Positions 33,702 to 42,340 of a stretch of DNA of 64,000 bases are shown one piece after another. Within the stretch, counting starts at the first letter, position 1, and each line of letters begins with the position of its first letter. Source of the DNA: DASYTH01 sp035762905 (GTDB lineage: Bacteria; Actinomycetota; Actinomycetes; Mycobacteriales; Pseudonocardiaceae). The stretch is from contig NZ_DASUCC010000041.1 of NCBI RefSeq assembly GCF_035762905.1, positions 62,001 through 126,000 of the forward strand. Direction: 5' to 3'. Under the pieces are notes generated by a model. The model was not told the DNA's origin, did no database searches, and was given only the letters and a program-made list of their open reading frames with translations. The position numbers and the translations under genes were made by a program.

Positions 33702-34324
33702 TCCGCCTCGCTCGCGATCGCGTTGATCGCGGCGACCGCCATCGCGCTTCCGCCGCGCCTGCCGTGTACCACCAGATACGGAATCCCGGCCGGGTGCCTG
33801 GAAAGCTCCACTTTGGACTCGGCGGCGCCGACGAAGCCCACCGGCAGCCCGAGGACGGCCGCCGGCCGTGCGGCCCCGGCGTCGACCATCTCCAGCAGCC
33901 GGAACAGCGCGGTCGGCGCGTTGCCGATCGCCACGACCGCGCCGCCGAGCCGATCGGCACACAACTCCAGGGCCGCCGCGCTTCGCGTGGTGCCAAGGGT
34001 TTCGGCCAGTGCCGGCACCCGGGGGTCGGTCAACGTGCAGACGATCTCGTTGCCGGCCGGCAGCCTGCGCCGGGTCACTCCGGCGGCGACCATCGCCGCG
34101 TCGCACAGCACCGGGGCCCCGCCGCGCAGGGCCGCCCGCGCCTTGGCCACCACGTCGACCGAGAACGCCAGATCGTCCACCAGATCGACCATCCCGCAGG
34201 AGTGGATCATGCGCACCGCCACCCCTGCGAGGTCCGGCGGTAGCCGGGCCAGGTCCGCCTCGGCCCGGATCGTCGCGAACGACCGGCGGTAGATCTCCGC
34301 CCCGTCCCTGACATAGTCGATCAC
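33698..34324 (-). CDS. cobH: Precorrin-8X methylmutase
   Basis: This 208-residue enzyme moves the methyl group from C11 to C12 to give hydrogenobyrinate. The catalytic histidine is His41 in RMIHSCGMVD. VLCDAAMVAAGV, AIGNAPTALFRLLE and GLPVGFVGAAESK are family motifs. The start GTG 34324 overlaps the cobG stop (GTGA). Confidence 0.95.
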   Translation of the reverse strand: MIDYVRDGAEIYRRSFATIRAEADLARLPPDLAGVAVRMIHSCGMVDLVDDLAFSVDVVAKARAALRGGAPVLCDAAMVAAGVTRRRLPAGNEIVCTLTDPRVPALAETLGTTRSAAALELCADRLGGAVVAIGNAPTALFRLLEMVDAGAARPAAVLGLPVGFVGAAESKVELSRHPAGIPYLVVHGRRGGSAMAVAAINAIASEAE

Positions 34325-35412
34325 CGAAGCTCCCGTCGCACCACGTATCCGTCCCCGGTCGCCACCACGTCCAGCACGTCGCCGCGCGGTCGCCCGCACC
34401 GCCGCGCGCAACCCGACCAGTGCACCGCCACCGTCGTCCCCGGCCCCGCGCGCAGCATCGCCGCCGCGTCGGCCCGGACGTCGGCGAGCGCCTTCGCGCA
34501 CCCGGGCCGGCCGGTGCACGCGGTCACCGCGGGCGCGTCCGGGTCGAGCAGCAGCCCGGTCGCCGCCAGCCGCGCGGCCACGGCGTCCACGCGGTCGGCA
34601 GGAACGTCCGGCACCACCACGCCGCGCCACGGGGTGATCACCAGCTCCGGCCCGGCGGCCTCGAGCGCCGCGCCCTGCGCCGGATCGACCCGGCCAAGCG
34701 GCACCGAGACACCCAACGACACCAGCCCATCGCCCCGGTCGAACCGCCCCACCGGCCCCCGGGCGGGCGGCGCTCCGGCGGGAACCGGTTCCACGCGCCC
34801 CGACATTGCGCGGAAACCCGTCAGATCCGGCAGCTCGGCGATCCGCCACTCGCCGGTGCGCACCGCGAGGAACCGTTCGGCGCAGTCCAGCATGGTGCGC
34901 ACCAGTTCGGCACGGCCGGCCCGCAGCCCCACGTCCACGCCGCCGAGCAGCACGGCCGCGGTGTCCGACGTCCGGAACAACGCGGTCACGTCGCCGTCCA
35001 GCCAGGCCACGTCGCCGTCCCCACTGTCCACAATGAACAGAAACCGGCCGGGCAGCCCGGCGAGCGCCGGCCGCGCGCACAGCCCGGCGTCCAGCTCGCG
35101 GACCAACTCCGAATCGCCGGACAGCGGCGAGGCGATGATGTTGCGCACCAGCTCGTGCGTGGCCGACGGCAGCAGTCCGGCCGCGGCCAGCCGCTCGCCC
35201 GGCGCGCAACCCTCGGCCAGACCCCGGATCTGCAGGTTCGCCCGGGAGGTCAGCTCCACCGTGCCGTCCGGCGCGGCGGCCCGCACGGCGCGGAACTGCG
35301 TGGCGGTCAGCCGCCCGCCCGGCACCCGGATCCGCGCCACCCCGCCGTCGGCGGCCGCATGCACCCGCAGCGCTCCCGGGCAGGCGTCCGTCGGACGGTC
35401 ACGAATCGGCAC
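34321..35412 (-). CDS. cobG: Precorrin-3B synthase
   Basis: This 363-residue Fe-S monooxygenase of the nitrite/sulfite reductase fold hydroxylates C20 and forms the gamma-lactone using O2. The 4Fe-4S cysteines are in CTGRPGCAKAL and HWSGCARRCG near residues 290-335. A TVELTSRANLQIRGL segment is typical. The GTG at 35412 is preferred to the very long upstream antisense frame. The presence of CobG marks an oxygen-dependent route. It is divergent from cobN over only 24 bases. Confidence 0.92.
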   Translation of the reverse strand: MPIRDRPTDACPGALRVHAAADGGVARIRVPGGRLTATQFRAVRAAAPDGTVELTSRANLQIRGLAEGCAPGERLAAAGLLPSATHELVRNIIASPLSGDSELVRELDAGLCARPALAGLPGRFLFIVDSGDGDVAWLDGDVTALFRTSDTAAVLLGGVDVGLRAGRAELVRTMLDCAERFLAVRTGEWRIAELPDLTGFRAMSGRVEPVPAGAPPARGPVGRFDRGDGLVSLGVSVPLGRVDPAQGAALEAAGPELVITPWRGVVVPDVPADRVDAVAARLAATGLLLDPDAPAVTACTGRPGCAKALADVRADAAAMLRAGPGTTVAVHWSGCARRCGRPRGDVLDVVATGDGYVVRRELR

Positions 35413-35422
35413 CAGCCGAATA

Positions 35423-35428
35423 TAGAGT
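35423..35428 (+). promoter_or_regulatory. -10-like box TAGAGT of cobN
   Basis: In the 24-base cobG/cobN divergent gap, TAGAGT ends 8 bases before the cobN GTG. The gap is too short for a normal 5' leader, so cobN is probably leaderless and its -35 region must lie inside cobG. Confidence 0.45.
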
Positions 35429-35436
35429 CGAGCCTT

Positions 35437-38400
35437 GTGATCCTGTTGCTGTCCACCTCCGACACCGACCTGCTCTCCGCCCGCGCCAGCGGTGCCGGCT
35501 ACCGGCTGGGCAATCCCGCCCGCCTGCCCGTTGCCGATCTGCCCGCCCTGCTCGACGGCACGGACCTGGTCGTGGTGCGCCTGCTCGGCGGCCGCCGGGC
35601 CTGGGAAGACGGCCTCGATCTGCTGCTGGACGGGCCGCGCCCGGTGGTGGTTCTCGGCGGCGAGCAGGCGCCGGATGCGGAGCTGATGGAGCTGTCCACG
35701 GTTTCCGGCGGGGTGGTGGCCGACGCGCACGCCTACCTCGCCCACGGCGGGCCGGCGAACCTGCGTGAGTTGGCTCACTTCCTGGCCGACACCGTGCTGT
35801 TGGCCGGAAACGGTTTCGCGCCGCCGCAACCGATGCCGGTCTGGGGTCGGCTCGATCGGCCGGCCGGGCAGCGCACCGGCCCCCGGGTCGGGGTGCTGTA
35901 CTACCGCGCACACCACGTCGCCGGGAACACCGCGTTCGTCGAGGCGCTGTGCGCGGCGGTGGAGAACGCCGGGGGGCAGCCGGTCGCGCTGTACTGCGCC
36001 TCGCTGCGCACCCCGCCGGACGAGCTGATCTCGTTGCTGGGCACGGTGGACGCGCTGGTGGTCACCGTGCTCGCGGCCGGCGGCACCCGCCCGGCCGCGG
36101 CGTCGGCCGGCGGTGCCGACGACGCCTGGGACGTCGGGGCGCTCGCCGCGCTCGACATCCCGGTGATCCAGGGCCTGTGCCTGACCACCGACCGGCGCAC
36201 CTGGCAGGACAGCGATGCCGGACTGTCCCCTGTGGACACCGCGACCCAGGTGGCGGTGCCCGAGTTCGACGGCCGGCTGATCGGCGTGCCGTTCTCGTTC
36301 AAGGAGCGGGATCCGGCCGGGCTGTCGGTCTACCTGGCCGACCCCGAGCGGGCCGCCCGGCTGGCCGGGATCGCCGTGCGGCACGCCAGGTTGCGGCAGG
36401 TGCCACCGGCCGAACGGCGGATCGCGCTGGTGCTCTCGGCGTATCCGACCAAGCACGCCCGGATCGGCAACGCGGTCGGGCTGGACACCCCGGCCAGCGC
36501 GATCCGGCTGCTGACCGCGATGCGCGCGGCCGGCTACCGGGTGGGCGAGCTGCCCGGCCTGGACTCCGGGGACGGGGACGCGCTGATCCACGCGCTGATC
36601 GAGGCCGGCGGCCAGGATCCGGACTGGCTCACCGAGGCGCAGCTGGCCGGCAACCCGGTGCGGATCTCCGCCGCCGACTACCGGGCGTGGTTCGCCACGC
36701 TGCCAACGGATCTGCGGGAGCGCGTGACGGCGCACTGGGGCGAGCCGCCCGGCGAGCTGTACGTGGACCGGTCCGCCGACCCGGACGGCGAGATCGTGCT
36801 GGCCGCCCTGCGCGCGGACAACCTGGTGCTGCTGGTCCAACCGCCGCGCGGGTTCGGGGAGAACCCGGTGGCCATCTACCACGACCCGGACCTGCCGCCC
36901 AGCCACCACTATCTGGCCGCCTACCGGTGGATCCGGGACGACTTCGGCGCGCACGCGATGGTGCACCTCGGCAAGCACGGCAACCTGGAGTGGTTGCCGG
37001 GCAAGAACGTCGGCATGTCCGCCTCCTGCGCCACCGACGCGGCGCTGGGCGATCTGCCGCTGGTCTACCCGTTCCTGGTCAACGACCCGGGTGAGGGCAC
37101 CCAGGCCAAACGCCGCGCGCACGCCACGCTGATCGACCATCTGGTGCCGCCGATGGCCCGCGCGGAGAGCTACGGCGACCTGGCCCGGCTCGAGCAGCTG
37201 ATGGACGAGCACGCCTCGATCGCCGCGATGGATCCGGCCAAGCTGCCGGCGATCCGCGCACAGATCTGGACGCTGATCCAGGCCGCGAAGCTCGACCACG
37301 ACCTCGGCGTCGACAACCGCCCGCACGACGCGGAGTTCGACGACTTCCTGCTGCACATCGACGGCTGGCTGTGCGAGGTGAAGGACGCGCAGATCCGCGA
37401 CGGGCTGCACATCCTCGGCGACGCACCGACCGGCGAGCCGCGGGTCAACCTGGTCGCCTCGATGCTGCGGGCCCGCCAGGTCTGGGGCGGCACCGCGAAC
37501 GCGCTGCCCGGCCTGCGCGAGGCGATCGGCCTGACCGAGGACGGGTCGGCGGCCAGGCAGGAGGTGGACCGGATCGAGGAGACCGCGCGGAACCTGGTGC
37601 GCGCCATGGAGTCCCGGGACTGGCGGCCGGACGCGGCCGGCGCGGTGTGCGCCGAGCTGCTCGGCCGGGACGAGCCGGCGGTCGAGGCGGTGCTCTCCTT
37701 CGCCGCCACCGAGATCGTGCCGCGGCTGGCCCGCACCACCGACGAGCTGGACAACGTCCTGCACGCGCTGTCCGGCGGGTACGTCCCGGCCGGGCCGAGC
37801 GGGTCGCCGTTGCGCGGGCTGGTCAACGTGCTGCCCACCGGCCGCAACTTCTACTCGGTGGACCCCAAGGCGGTGCCCAGCCGGCTGGCCTGGGAGACCG
37901 GGCAGGCGATGGCCGGCTCGCTGCTGTCGAGGTACCGGGCGGACACCGGCGAGTGGCCGCGCTCGGTCGGCCTGTCGGTGTGGGGCACCTCGGCGATGCG
38001 CACCGCGGGCGACGACATCGCCGAGGTGCTCGCGCTGCTCGGGGTGCGGCCGGTGTGGGACGAGGCGTCCCGGCGGGTCGGCGGCCTCGAGGTGATCCCG
38101 CTCGACGAGCTCGGCCGGCCGCGGATCGATGTCACCGTGCGGATCAGCGGCTTCTTCCGGGACGCCTTCCCGCACGTGGTGTACCTGATCGACGACGCGG
38201 TGCGGCTGGTGGCCGGGCTGGACGAGCCGGACGAGGACAACTACGTGCGCGCGCACGTGCGGACCGACCTGGCCGGGCACGCCGACGAGCGGCGGGCCAC
38301 CACCCGGGTGTTCGGGTCCAAGCCCGGTTCCTACGGCGCCGGGCTGCTTCCGTTGCTGGACAGCCACAACTGGCGTGACGACAAGGACCTGGCCGAGGTG

Positions 38401-39024
38401 TACGCGGTGTGGGGCGGATTCGCCTACGGCCGCGAGCTGGACGGCGCCCCGGCCCGGCCGGACATGGAGGCGGCCTACCGCCGGATCGCCGTCGCGGCCA
38501 AGAACACCGACACCCGCGAGCACGACATCGCCGACTCCGACGACTACTTCCAGTACCACGGCGGGATGATCGCCACCGTGCGGGCGCTGACCGGGACCGC
38601 GCCGGCCGCCTACGTCGGGGACAGCACCCGGCCGGACGCGGTGCGCACCCGCACGCTGGCCGAGGAGACCGCCCGGGTGTTCCGGTCCCGGGTGGTCAAC
38701 CCGCGCTGGGTGGCCGCGATGCGCCGGCACGGCTACAAGGGCGCGTTCGAGCTGGCCGCCACGGTGGACTACCTGTTCGGCTACGACGCCACCACCGGCG
38801 TGGTGGCCGACTGGATGTACGAGCAGCTGGCCCGGGAGTACCTGCTGGACGAGGCGAACCAGAAGTTCCTCACCGAGTCCAACCCGTGGGCGCTGCACGG
38901 GATCGCCGAGCGGCTGCTCGAGGCGGCCGACCGCGGGCTGTGGGCCGAGCCGCGGCCGGACACGCTGGCCGCCGTGCAGGCGTTGTACCTCAAGGCGGAG
39001 GGCGACATCGAGGCCGGAACGTGA
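35437..39024 (+). CDS. cobN: Cobaltochelatase subunit CobN
   Basis: This 1195-residue large subunit inserts Co(II) into hydrogenobyrinic acid a,c-diamide with ATP-dependent helper subunits (probably the fused chelatase at 26207-28156). It carries the CobN/BchH motifs AYPTKHARIGNAVGLDTP, HLGKHGNLEWLPGK, LPTGRNFYSVDP and VKVSGFFRD-like VRISGFFRDAFPHV. GTG 35437 was chosen from the promoter and the family N-terminus. The TGA overlaps the cobQ start (GTGA). Confidence 0.96.
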   Translation: MILLLSTSDTDLLSARASGAGYRLGNPARLPVADLPALLDGTDLVVVRLLGGRRAWEDGLDLLLDGPRPVVVLGGEQAPDAELMELSTVSGGVVADAHAYLAHGGPANLRELAHFLADTVLLAGNGFAPPQPMPVWGRLDRPAGQRTGPRVGVLYYRAHHVAGNTAFVEALCAAVENAGGQPVALYCASLRTPPDELISLLGTVDALVVTVLAAGGTRPAAASAGGADDAWDVGALAALDIPVIQGLCLTTDRRTWQDSDAGLSPVDTATQVAVPEFDGRLIGVPFSFKERDPAGLSVYLADPERAARLAGIAVRHARLRQVPPAERRIALVLSAYPTKHARIGNAVGLDTPASAIRLLTAMRAAGYRVGELPGLDSGDGDALIHALIEAGGQDPDWLTEAQLAGNPVRISAADYRAWFATLPTDLRERVTAHWGEPPGELYVDRSADPDGEIVLAALRADNLVLLVQPPRGFGENPVAIYHDPDLPPSHHYLAAYRWIRDDFGAHAMVHLGKHGNLEWLPGKNVGMSASCATDAALGDLPLVYPFLVNDPGEGTQAKRRAHATLIDHLVPPMARAESYGDLARLEQLMDEHASIAAMDPAKLPAIRAQIWTLIQAAKLDHDLGVDNRPHDAEFDDFLLHIDGWLCEVKDAQIRDGLHILGDAPTGEPRVNLVASMLRARQVWGGTANALPGLREAIGLTEDGSAARQEVDRIEETARNLVRAMESRDWRPDAAGAVCAELLGRDEPAVEAVLSFAATEIVPRLARTTDELDNVLHALSGGYVPAGPSGSPLRGLVNVLPTGRNFYSVDPKAVPSRLAWETGQAMAGSLLSRYRADTGEWPRSVGLSVWGTSAMRTAGDDIAEVLALLGVRPVWDEASRRVGGLEVIPLDELGRPRIDVTVRISGFFRDAFPHVVYLIDDAVRLVAGLDEPDEDNYVRAHVRTDLAGHADERRATTRVFGSKPGSYGAGLLPLLDSHNWRDDKDLAEVYAVWGGFAYGRELDGAPARPDMEAAYRRIAVAAKNTDTREHDIADSDDYFQYHGGMIATVRALTGTAPAAYVGDSTRPDAVRTRTLAEETARVFRSRVVNPRWVAAMRRHGYKGAFELAATVDYLFGYDATTGVVADWMYEQLAREYLLDEANQKFLTESNPWALHGIAERLLEAADRGLWAEPRPDTLAAVQALYLKAEGDIEAGT

Positions 39025-40685
39025 CTGGAATCCTGGTCTGCGGCACCACATCGGATGCCGGCAAGAGCCTGGTGACCGCCGGGATCTGCCGGTGGCTGGC
39101 CCGGCGGGGCTACCGGGTGGCGCCGTTCAAGGCGCAGAACATGTCGAACAACTCGATGGTCTGCCCGGACGGCGCGGAGATCGGTCGGGCGCAATGGTTG
39201 CAGGCGAAGGCCGCCGGGGTGGCGCCGGAGGCGGCGATGAACCCGGTGCTGCTCAAGCCGGGCAGCGACCGGCGCAGTCACGTCGTGGTGCTCGGCCGTC
39301 CACACGGGACACTCGAGGCCGGGCAGTGGTCCACCGGCCGGGCCGGCCTCGCCGAAATCGCCTTCGACGCCCTTGCCGGCCTGCGCGAGCGGTTCGACAT
39401 CGTGGTGTGCGAGGGCGCCGGCAGCCCGGCCGAGATCAACCTGCGGTCCGGCGACTACGTGAACCTGGGCCTGGCCCGGCACGCCGGGCTGCCGGTGGTG
39501 GTGGTCGGCGACATCGACCGGGGTGGGGTGTTCGCCGCCATGTACGGCACCCTGGCCCTGCTCGACGCCGCGGACCGGGCGCACATCGCCGGCTGGATCG
39601 TGAACAAGTTCCGCGGCGACCTCGGCCTGCTGCGGCCCGGGCTGGACATGCTGGCCCGGCGCACCGATCGTCCGGTGCTCGGCGTGCTGCCCTGGCTGGA
39701 CCGGGTGTGGATCGACTCCGAGGACGCGCTCGCCGCCGCCGGCTGGCGCGCCGAGGTTCGCGCCGGCCGGCCGCTGCGGATCGCGGCGGTCCGTTTTCCC
39801 CGGGCCGCCAACGTGACCGACCTGGACGCGCTGGCCGCCGAGCCCGGGGTGAGCGTCACGCTGACCGCCGACCCGGACGTGCTGGCCGACGCCGACATCG
39901 CCGTGCTGCCCGGATCCCGGGCCACCGTGTCCGATCTGAACTGGCTGCGTGAGCGCGGGCTGGCCGACGCGGTGCGCGCCCGGTCCGCCGCGCACCGCCC
40001 GGTGCTCGGAATCTGCGGCGGCTACCAGATGCTGGCCCGCACCATCGACGACGACGTGGAGTCCGGCGCCGGGCGGGTGGACGGGCTCGGGCTGCTGCCC
40101 AGCACCGTGGTGTTCACCGGCGCGAAAACGCTGGGCGTGCCCGAGTCCCGGTGGCGCGGCCACGAGGTGCGGGCCTACGCGATCCACCACGGCCAGGTGC
40201 GGATCGATCCCGGTGCCGGTGGCACCGTCGAGCCGTTCCTGGACGGCTGCCTGGCCGGCTCGGTGTGGGGCACCACCTGGCACGGCGCGTTCGAGAACGA
40301 CGGGTTCCGGCGCGCCTGGCTCACCGTGGCGGCTGGGCAGGCCGGGGTGGCGTGGTCAGCGGCGCCCGACGCACCCGGCTTCGGCGCCCTCCGAGAGGGC
40401 ATGCTCGACCGGCTGGCCGATGCCGTCGACGAGCACCTGGACACCGCCGCCCTGCTCGACCTGATCCTGGCCCCGGGCGGACGAGTTGAGCTGCACGATC
40501 GTGGCCCCGGCGAGCAGCACGGCCGCGCCGAGCACCTGGACGGCGGTCAGCGACTGGCCGAGGAAGATCCACGCGGCGCCGGCGGCGACGATCGGCTCGA
40601 CCAGCGCGAGCACGCTGACCACGTTGGCCGGCAGGTGCCGCATGGCCGAGATGGACAGCAGGTAGGCGAGCGCGGTGGACAGTAG
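39021..40685 (+). CDS. cobQ: Cobyric acid synthase
   Basis: This amidates the b, d, e and g side chains of adenosylcobyrinate a,c-diamide. The N-terminal ATPase has GTTSDAGKS (8-16) and FKAQNMSNNSMV; the C-terminal glutaminase has LGICGGYQML with Cys332 and a His in WGTTWHGAFE. The open frame is 554 residues, about 70 longer than usual. The tail after about residue 485 has abnormal composition and lies antisense to the EamA gene, so the family-like part ends near 40480. Confidence 0.93.
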   Translation: MTGILVCGTTSDAGKSLVTAGICRWLARRGYRVAPFKAQNMSNNSMVCPDGAEIGRAQWLQAKAAGVAPEAAMNPVLLKPGSDRRSHVVVLGRPHGTLEAGQWSTGRAGLAEIAFDALAGLRERFDIVVCEGAGSPAEINLRSGDYVNLGLARHAGLPVVVVGDIDRGGVFAAMYGTLALLDAADRAHIAGWIVNKFRGDLGLLRPGLDMLARRTDRPVLGVLPWLDRVWIDSEDALAAAGWRAEVRAGRPLRIAAVRFPRAANVTDLDALAAEPGVSVTLTADPDVLADADIAVLPGSRATVSDLNWLRERGLADAVRARSAAHRPVLGICGGYQMLARTIDDDVESGAGRVDGLGLLPSTVVFTGAKTLGVPESRWRGHEVRAYAIHHGQVRIDPGAGGTVEPFLDGCLAGSVWGTTWHGAFENDGFRRAWLTVAAGQAGVAWSAAPDAPGFGALREGMLDRLADAVDEHLDTAALLDLILAPGGRVELHDRGPGEQHGRAEHLDGGQRLAEEDPRGAGGDDRLDQREHADHVGRQVPHGRDGQQVGERGGQ

Positions 40686-41408
40686 GGCGATGCCGACCAC
40701 GAGCACCCAGACCGGCGGGTGCCACGGCCCGAACGCGGCCGGGTCGTCGAACACGCCGGCCGGGATGGTCCACGGCGGCACGAACACCGCGATGGCCACC
40801 GCGCCGACCACCATGCCCCAGGTGACCAGGCCGAGCGGCTCGATGGTGTCGACCGCGTGCGAGCCGATCAGGTAGTAGGAGGCGGCACCGAACGCGGCGG
40901 CGGCGCCGGCCAGCATCCCGATCGCGTCGAAGGCCAGGCCCTGCCACACCTGGGCGACCAGGACCAGCCCGCCGAACGCGAGCGCGGTGCCCAGCCAGGC
41001 GCGGGACGGCAGCACGGTGCCGCGGACGAACCGCACCCAGAGCGCGACCAGGACCGGGGCGGTGTACTCGAGCAGCATCGCCACGCCGATCGGGATCCGG
41101 GACACCGCGATGAAATAGACCACCTGCACCGCGGCCACGGCGATCACGCCGTAGGCGACGATGATCCGCCACTGGGTGCCGCGCAGCCGCAGCAGCTTCG
41201 GCCGGGTGAGGCCGACCACCACCAGCAGGCCGAGCGCGGCGAGCCCGATCCGGATGCCGGCCACCTGCTGCGGGCTCAGCCCGGCGTCCATGATCGGTTT
41301 GGCCAGCGGGCCGGAGGTGCCGAACGCGACCGAGGCGAGCACGACCAGCACGGTGCCGCGGCCCCGGCTCGCGGATCTCGTAACCGGTGAAATCAGTTCA
41401 GTGGTCAC
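40356..41408 (-). CDS. EamA/DMT-superfamily transporter
   Basis: This 350-residue inner-membrane protein has about ten membrane segments in two EamA repeats (ASVAFGTSGPLAKPIM, GVAMLLEYTAPVLVALWV; VGIALLSTALAYLLSI, VEPIVAAGAAWIFLG), typical of metabolite exporters of the RhtA/YdcZ type. The substrate is unknown. The GTG at 41408 is a possible leaderless start. The last 40 residues (after VQLNSSARG) look unlike the family and overlap cobQ by 330 bases in total, so the natural end is probably near 40480. Confidence 0.85.
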   Translation of the reverse strand: MTTELISPVTRSASRGRGTVLVVLASVAFGTSGPLAKPIMDAGLSPQQVAGIRIGLAALGLLVVVGLTRPKLLRLRGTQWRIIVAYGVIAVAAVQVVYFIAVSRIPIGVAMLLEYTAPVLVALWVRFVRGTVLPSRAWLGTALAFGGLVLVAQVWQGLAFDAIGMLAGAAAAFGAASYYLIGSHAVDTIEPLGLVTWGMVVGAVAIAVFVPPWTIPAGVFDDPAAFGPWHPPVWVLVVGIALLSTALAYLLSISAMRHLPANVVSVLALVEPIVAAGAAWIFLGQSLTAVQVLGAAVLLAGATIVQLNSSARGQDQVEQGGGVQVLVDGIGQPVEHALSEGAEAGCVGRR

Positions 41409-41457
41409 AGCTACCAGTCTGCCCGTTCGCACCGGGGCGAAACGTCCCCATTTCTCA

Positions 41458-42285
41458 TCACGTGGGACGCCACGGGCTACGGGTGTCGGTGGGCCGGGTC
41501 GGGTCGTGGAACCGGGGCAGGTCCGGCTCATCCGCCCGCAGCGGCACCAGGTCGGCGGTGATCGCCCGCATGATCCGCTGGTGCGCCCGCATCGCGTCGC
41601 CCGGCCGGTTCGCGGACAGCCCGGACAGGTCCACCTGGCCGCCGAAGTGCACCCGGAACGTCGGCCGGTTGCGCACCGCCCGGCCAAACGAGGCGAACAC
41701 CGGCACGAAGTCGGCCGGCTTGGCGAACCGCTCAAGGCCCCAGTACATCGCCTCGTGCGCCCCCCACTGGCTGACCGTGACCACCGGCACGTCGCCGGCC
41801 AGCGCCATCCGGGCCAGGCCGGTCTTGCCGCGCTCCGGCCACAGTCCCGGGTCGTGGCTGATCCGGCCCTCCGGGTAGACCAGCAGCGGGAGCCGCGCGG
41901 TGCGCAGCGCGGTCACGGCCCTGCCGAACGCCTCGGCCACGTTGCTCTTGCCGCGGTCCACCCGCAGATGCCCGGCCCGGCGCAGGAACCACCCGGCCAC
42001 CGGCGCGTCCAGCAGCCCGGCGGTGAGCATGAACCGCAGATCCAGGCCGATCTCGGCGGCCGCGGCGATCAGCACCATCGGGTCGAACATGCCGATGTGG
42101 TTGGCCGCGACCAGCACCGGACGGCCGCGCAGCTCGTCCGGGAAGCCGCCGGTGACCTCCAGCCGGCCGGCTAACCGGACCACCTGCCGGTCCAGCCAGG
42201 TGATCGCGCGCCAGTCCGGCGGAACCGGAGCCGGACCCCGGTTACGGCGTGTCGGCTCGGTCTGCCGGCGGGACAGCGCAACCAT
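41458..42285 (-). CDS. 1-acyl-sn-glycerol-3-phosphate acyltransferase (PlsC family)
   Basis: This 275-residue membrane-associated acyltransferase makes phosphatidate or related lipids. The HX4D motif is in NHIGMFD, the acceptor-binding block is YPEGRISHD, and VPVVTVSQWGAHE follows. The ATG 42285 is chosen; an upstream methionine 20 residues earlier exists but the extension looks unnatural. It is divergent from ftsK and may use the same intergenic region. Confidence 0.85.
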   Translation of the reverse strand: MVALSRRQTEPTRRNRGPAPVPPDWRAITWLDRQVVRLAGRLEVTGGFPDELRGRPVLVAANHIGMFDPMVLIAAAAEIGLDLRFMLTAGLLDAPVAGWFLRRAGHLRVDRGKSNVAEAFGRAVTALRTARLPLLVYPEGRISHDPGLWPERGKTGLARMALAGDVPVVTVSQWGAHEAMYWGLERFAKPADFVPVFASFGRAVRNRPTFRVHFGGQVDLSGLSANRPGDAMRAHQRIMRAITADLVPLRADEPDLPRFHDPTRPTDTRSPWRPT

Positions 42286-42327
42286 GGGCGGAGCATCGCA
42301 TGCCCCAGGAGGGGGAAAGCAGGCGGA

Positions 42328-42333
42328 TACCGT
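42328..42333 (+). promoter_or_regulatory. -10-like box TACCGT of ftsK
   Basis: TACCGT ends 7 bases before ATG 42341. An AGGAGGGGG at about 42307 is too far upstream to serve that ATG, so a leaderless ftsK transcript is likely. An in-frame GTG at 42332 lies inside the box. Confidence 0.45.
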
Positions 42334-42340
42334 GAGGCCC

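Noticed and set aside
34321..39051. Very long minus-strand frame across cobN
   Set aside because: It is a GC-bias shadow of cobN. Only the 34321-35412 part has CobG motifs.
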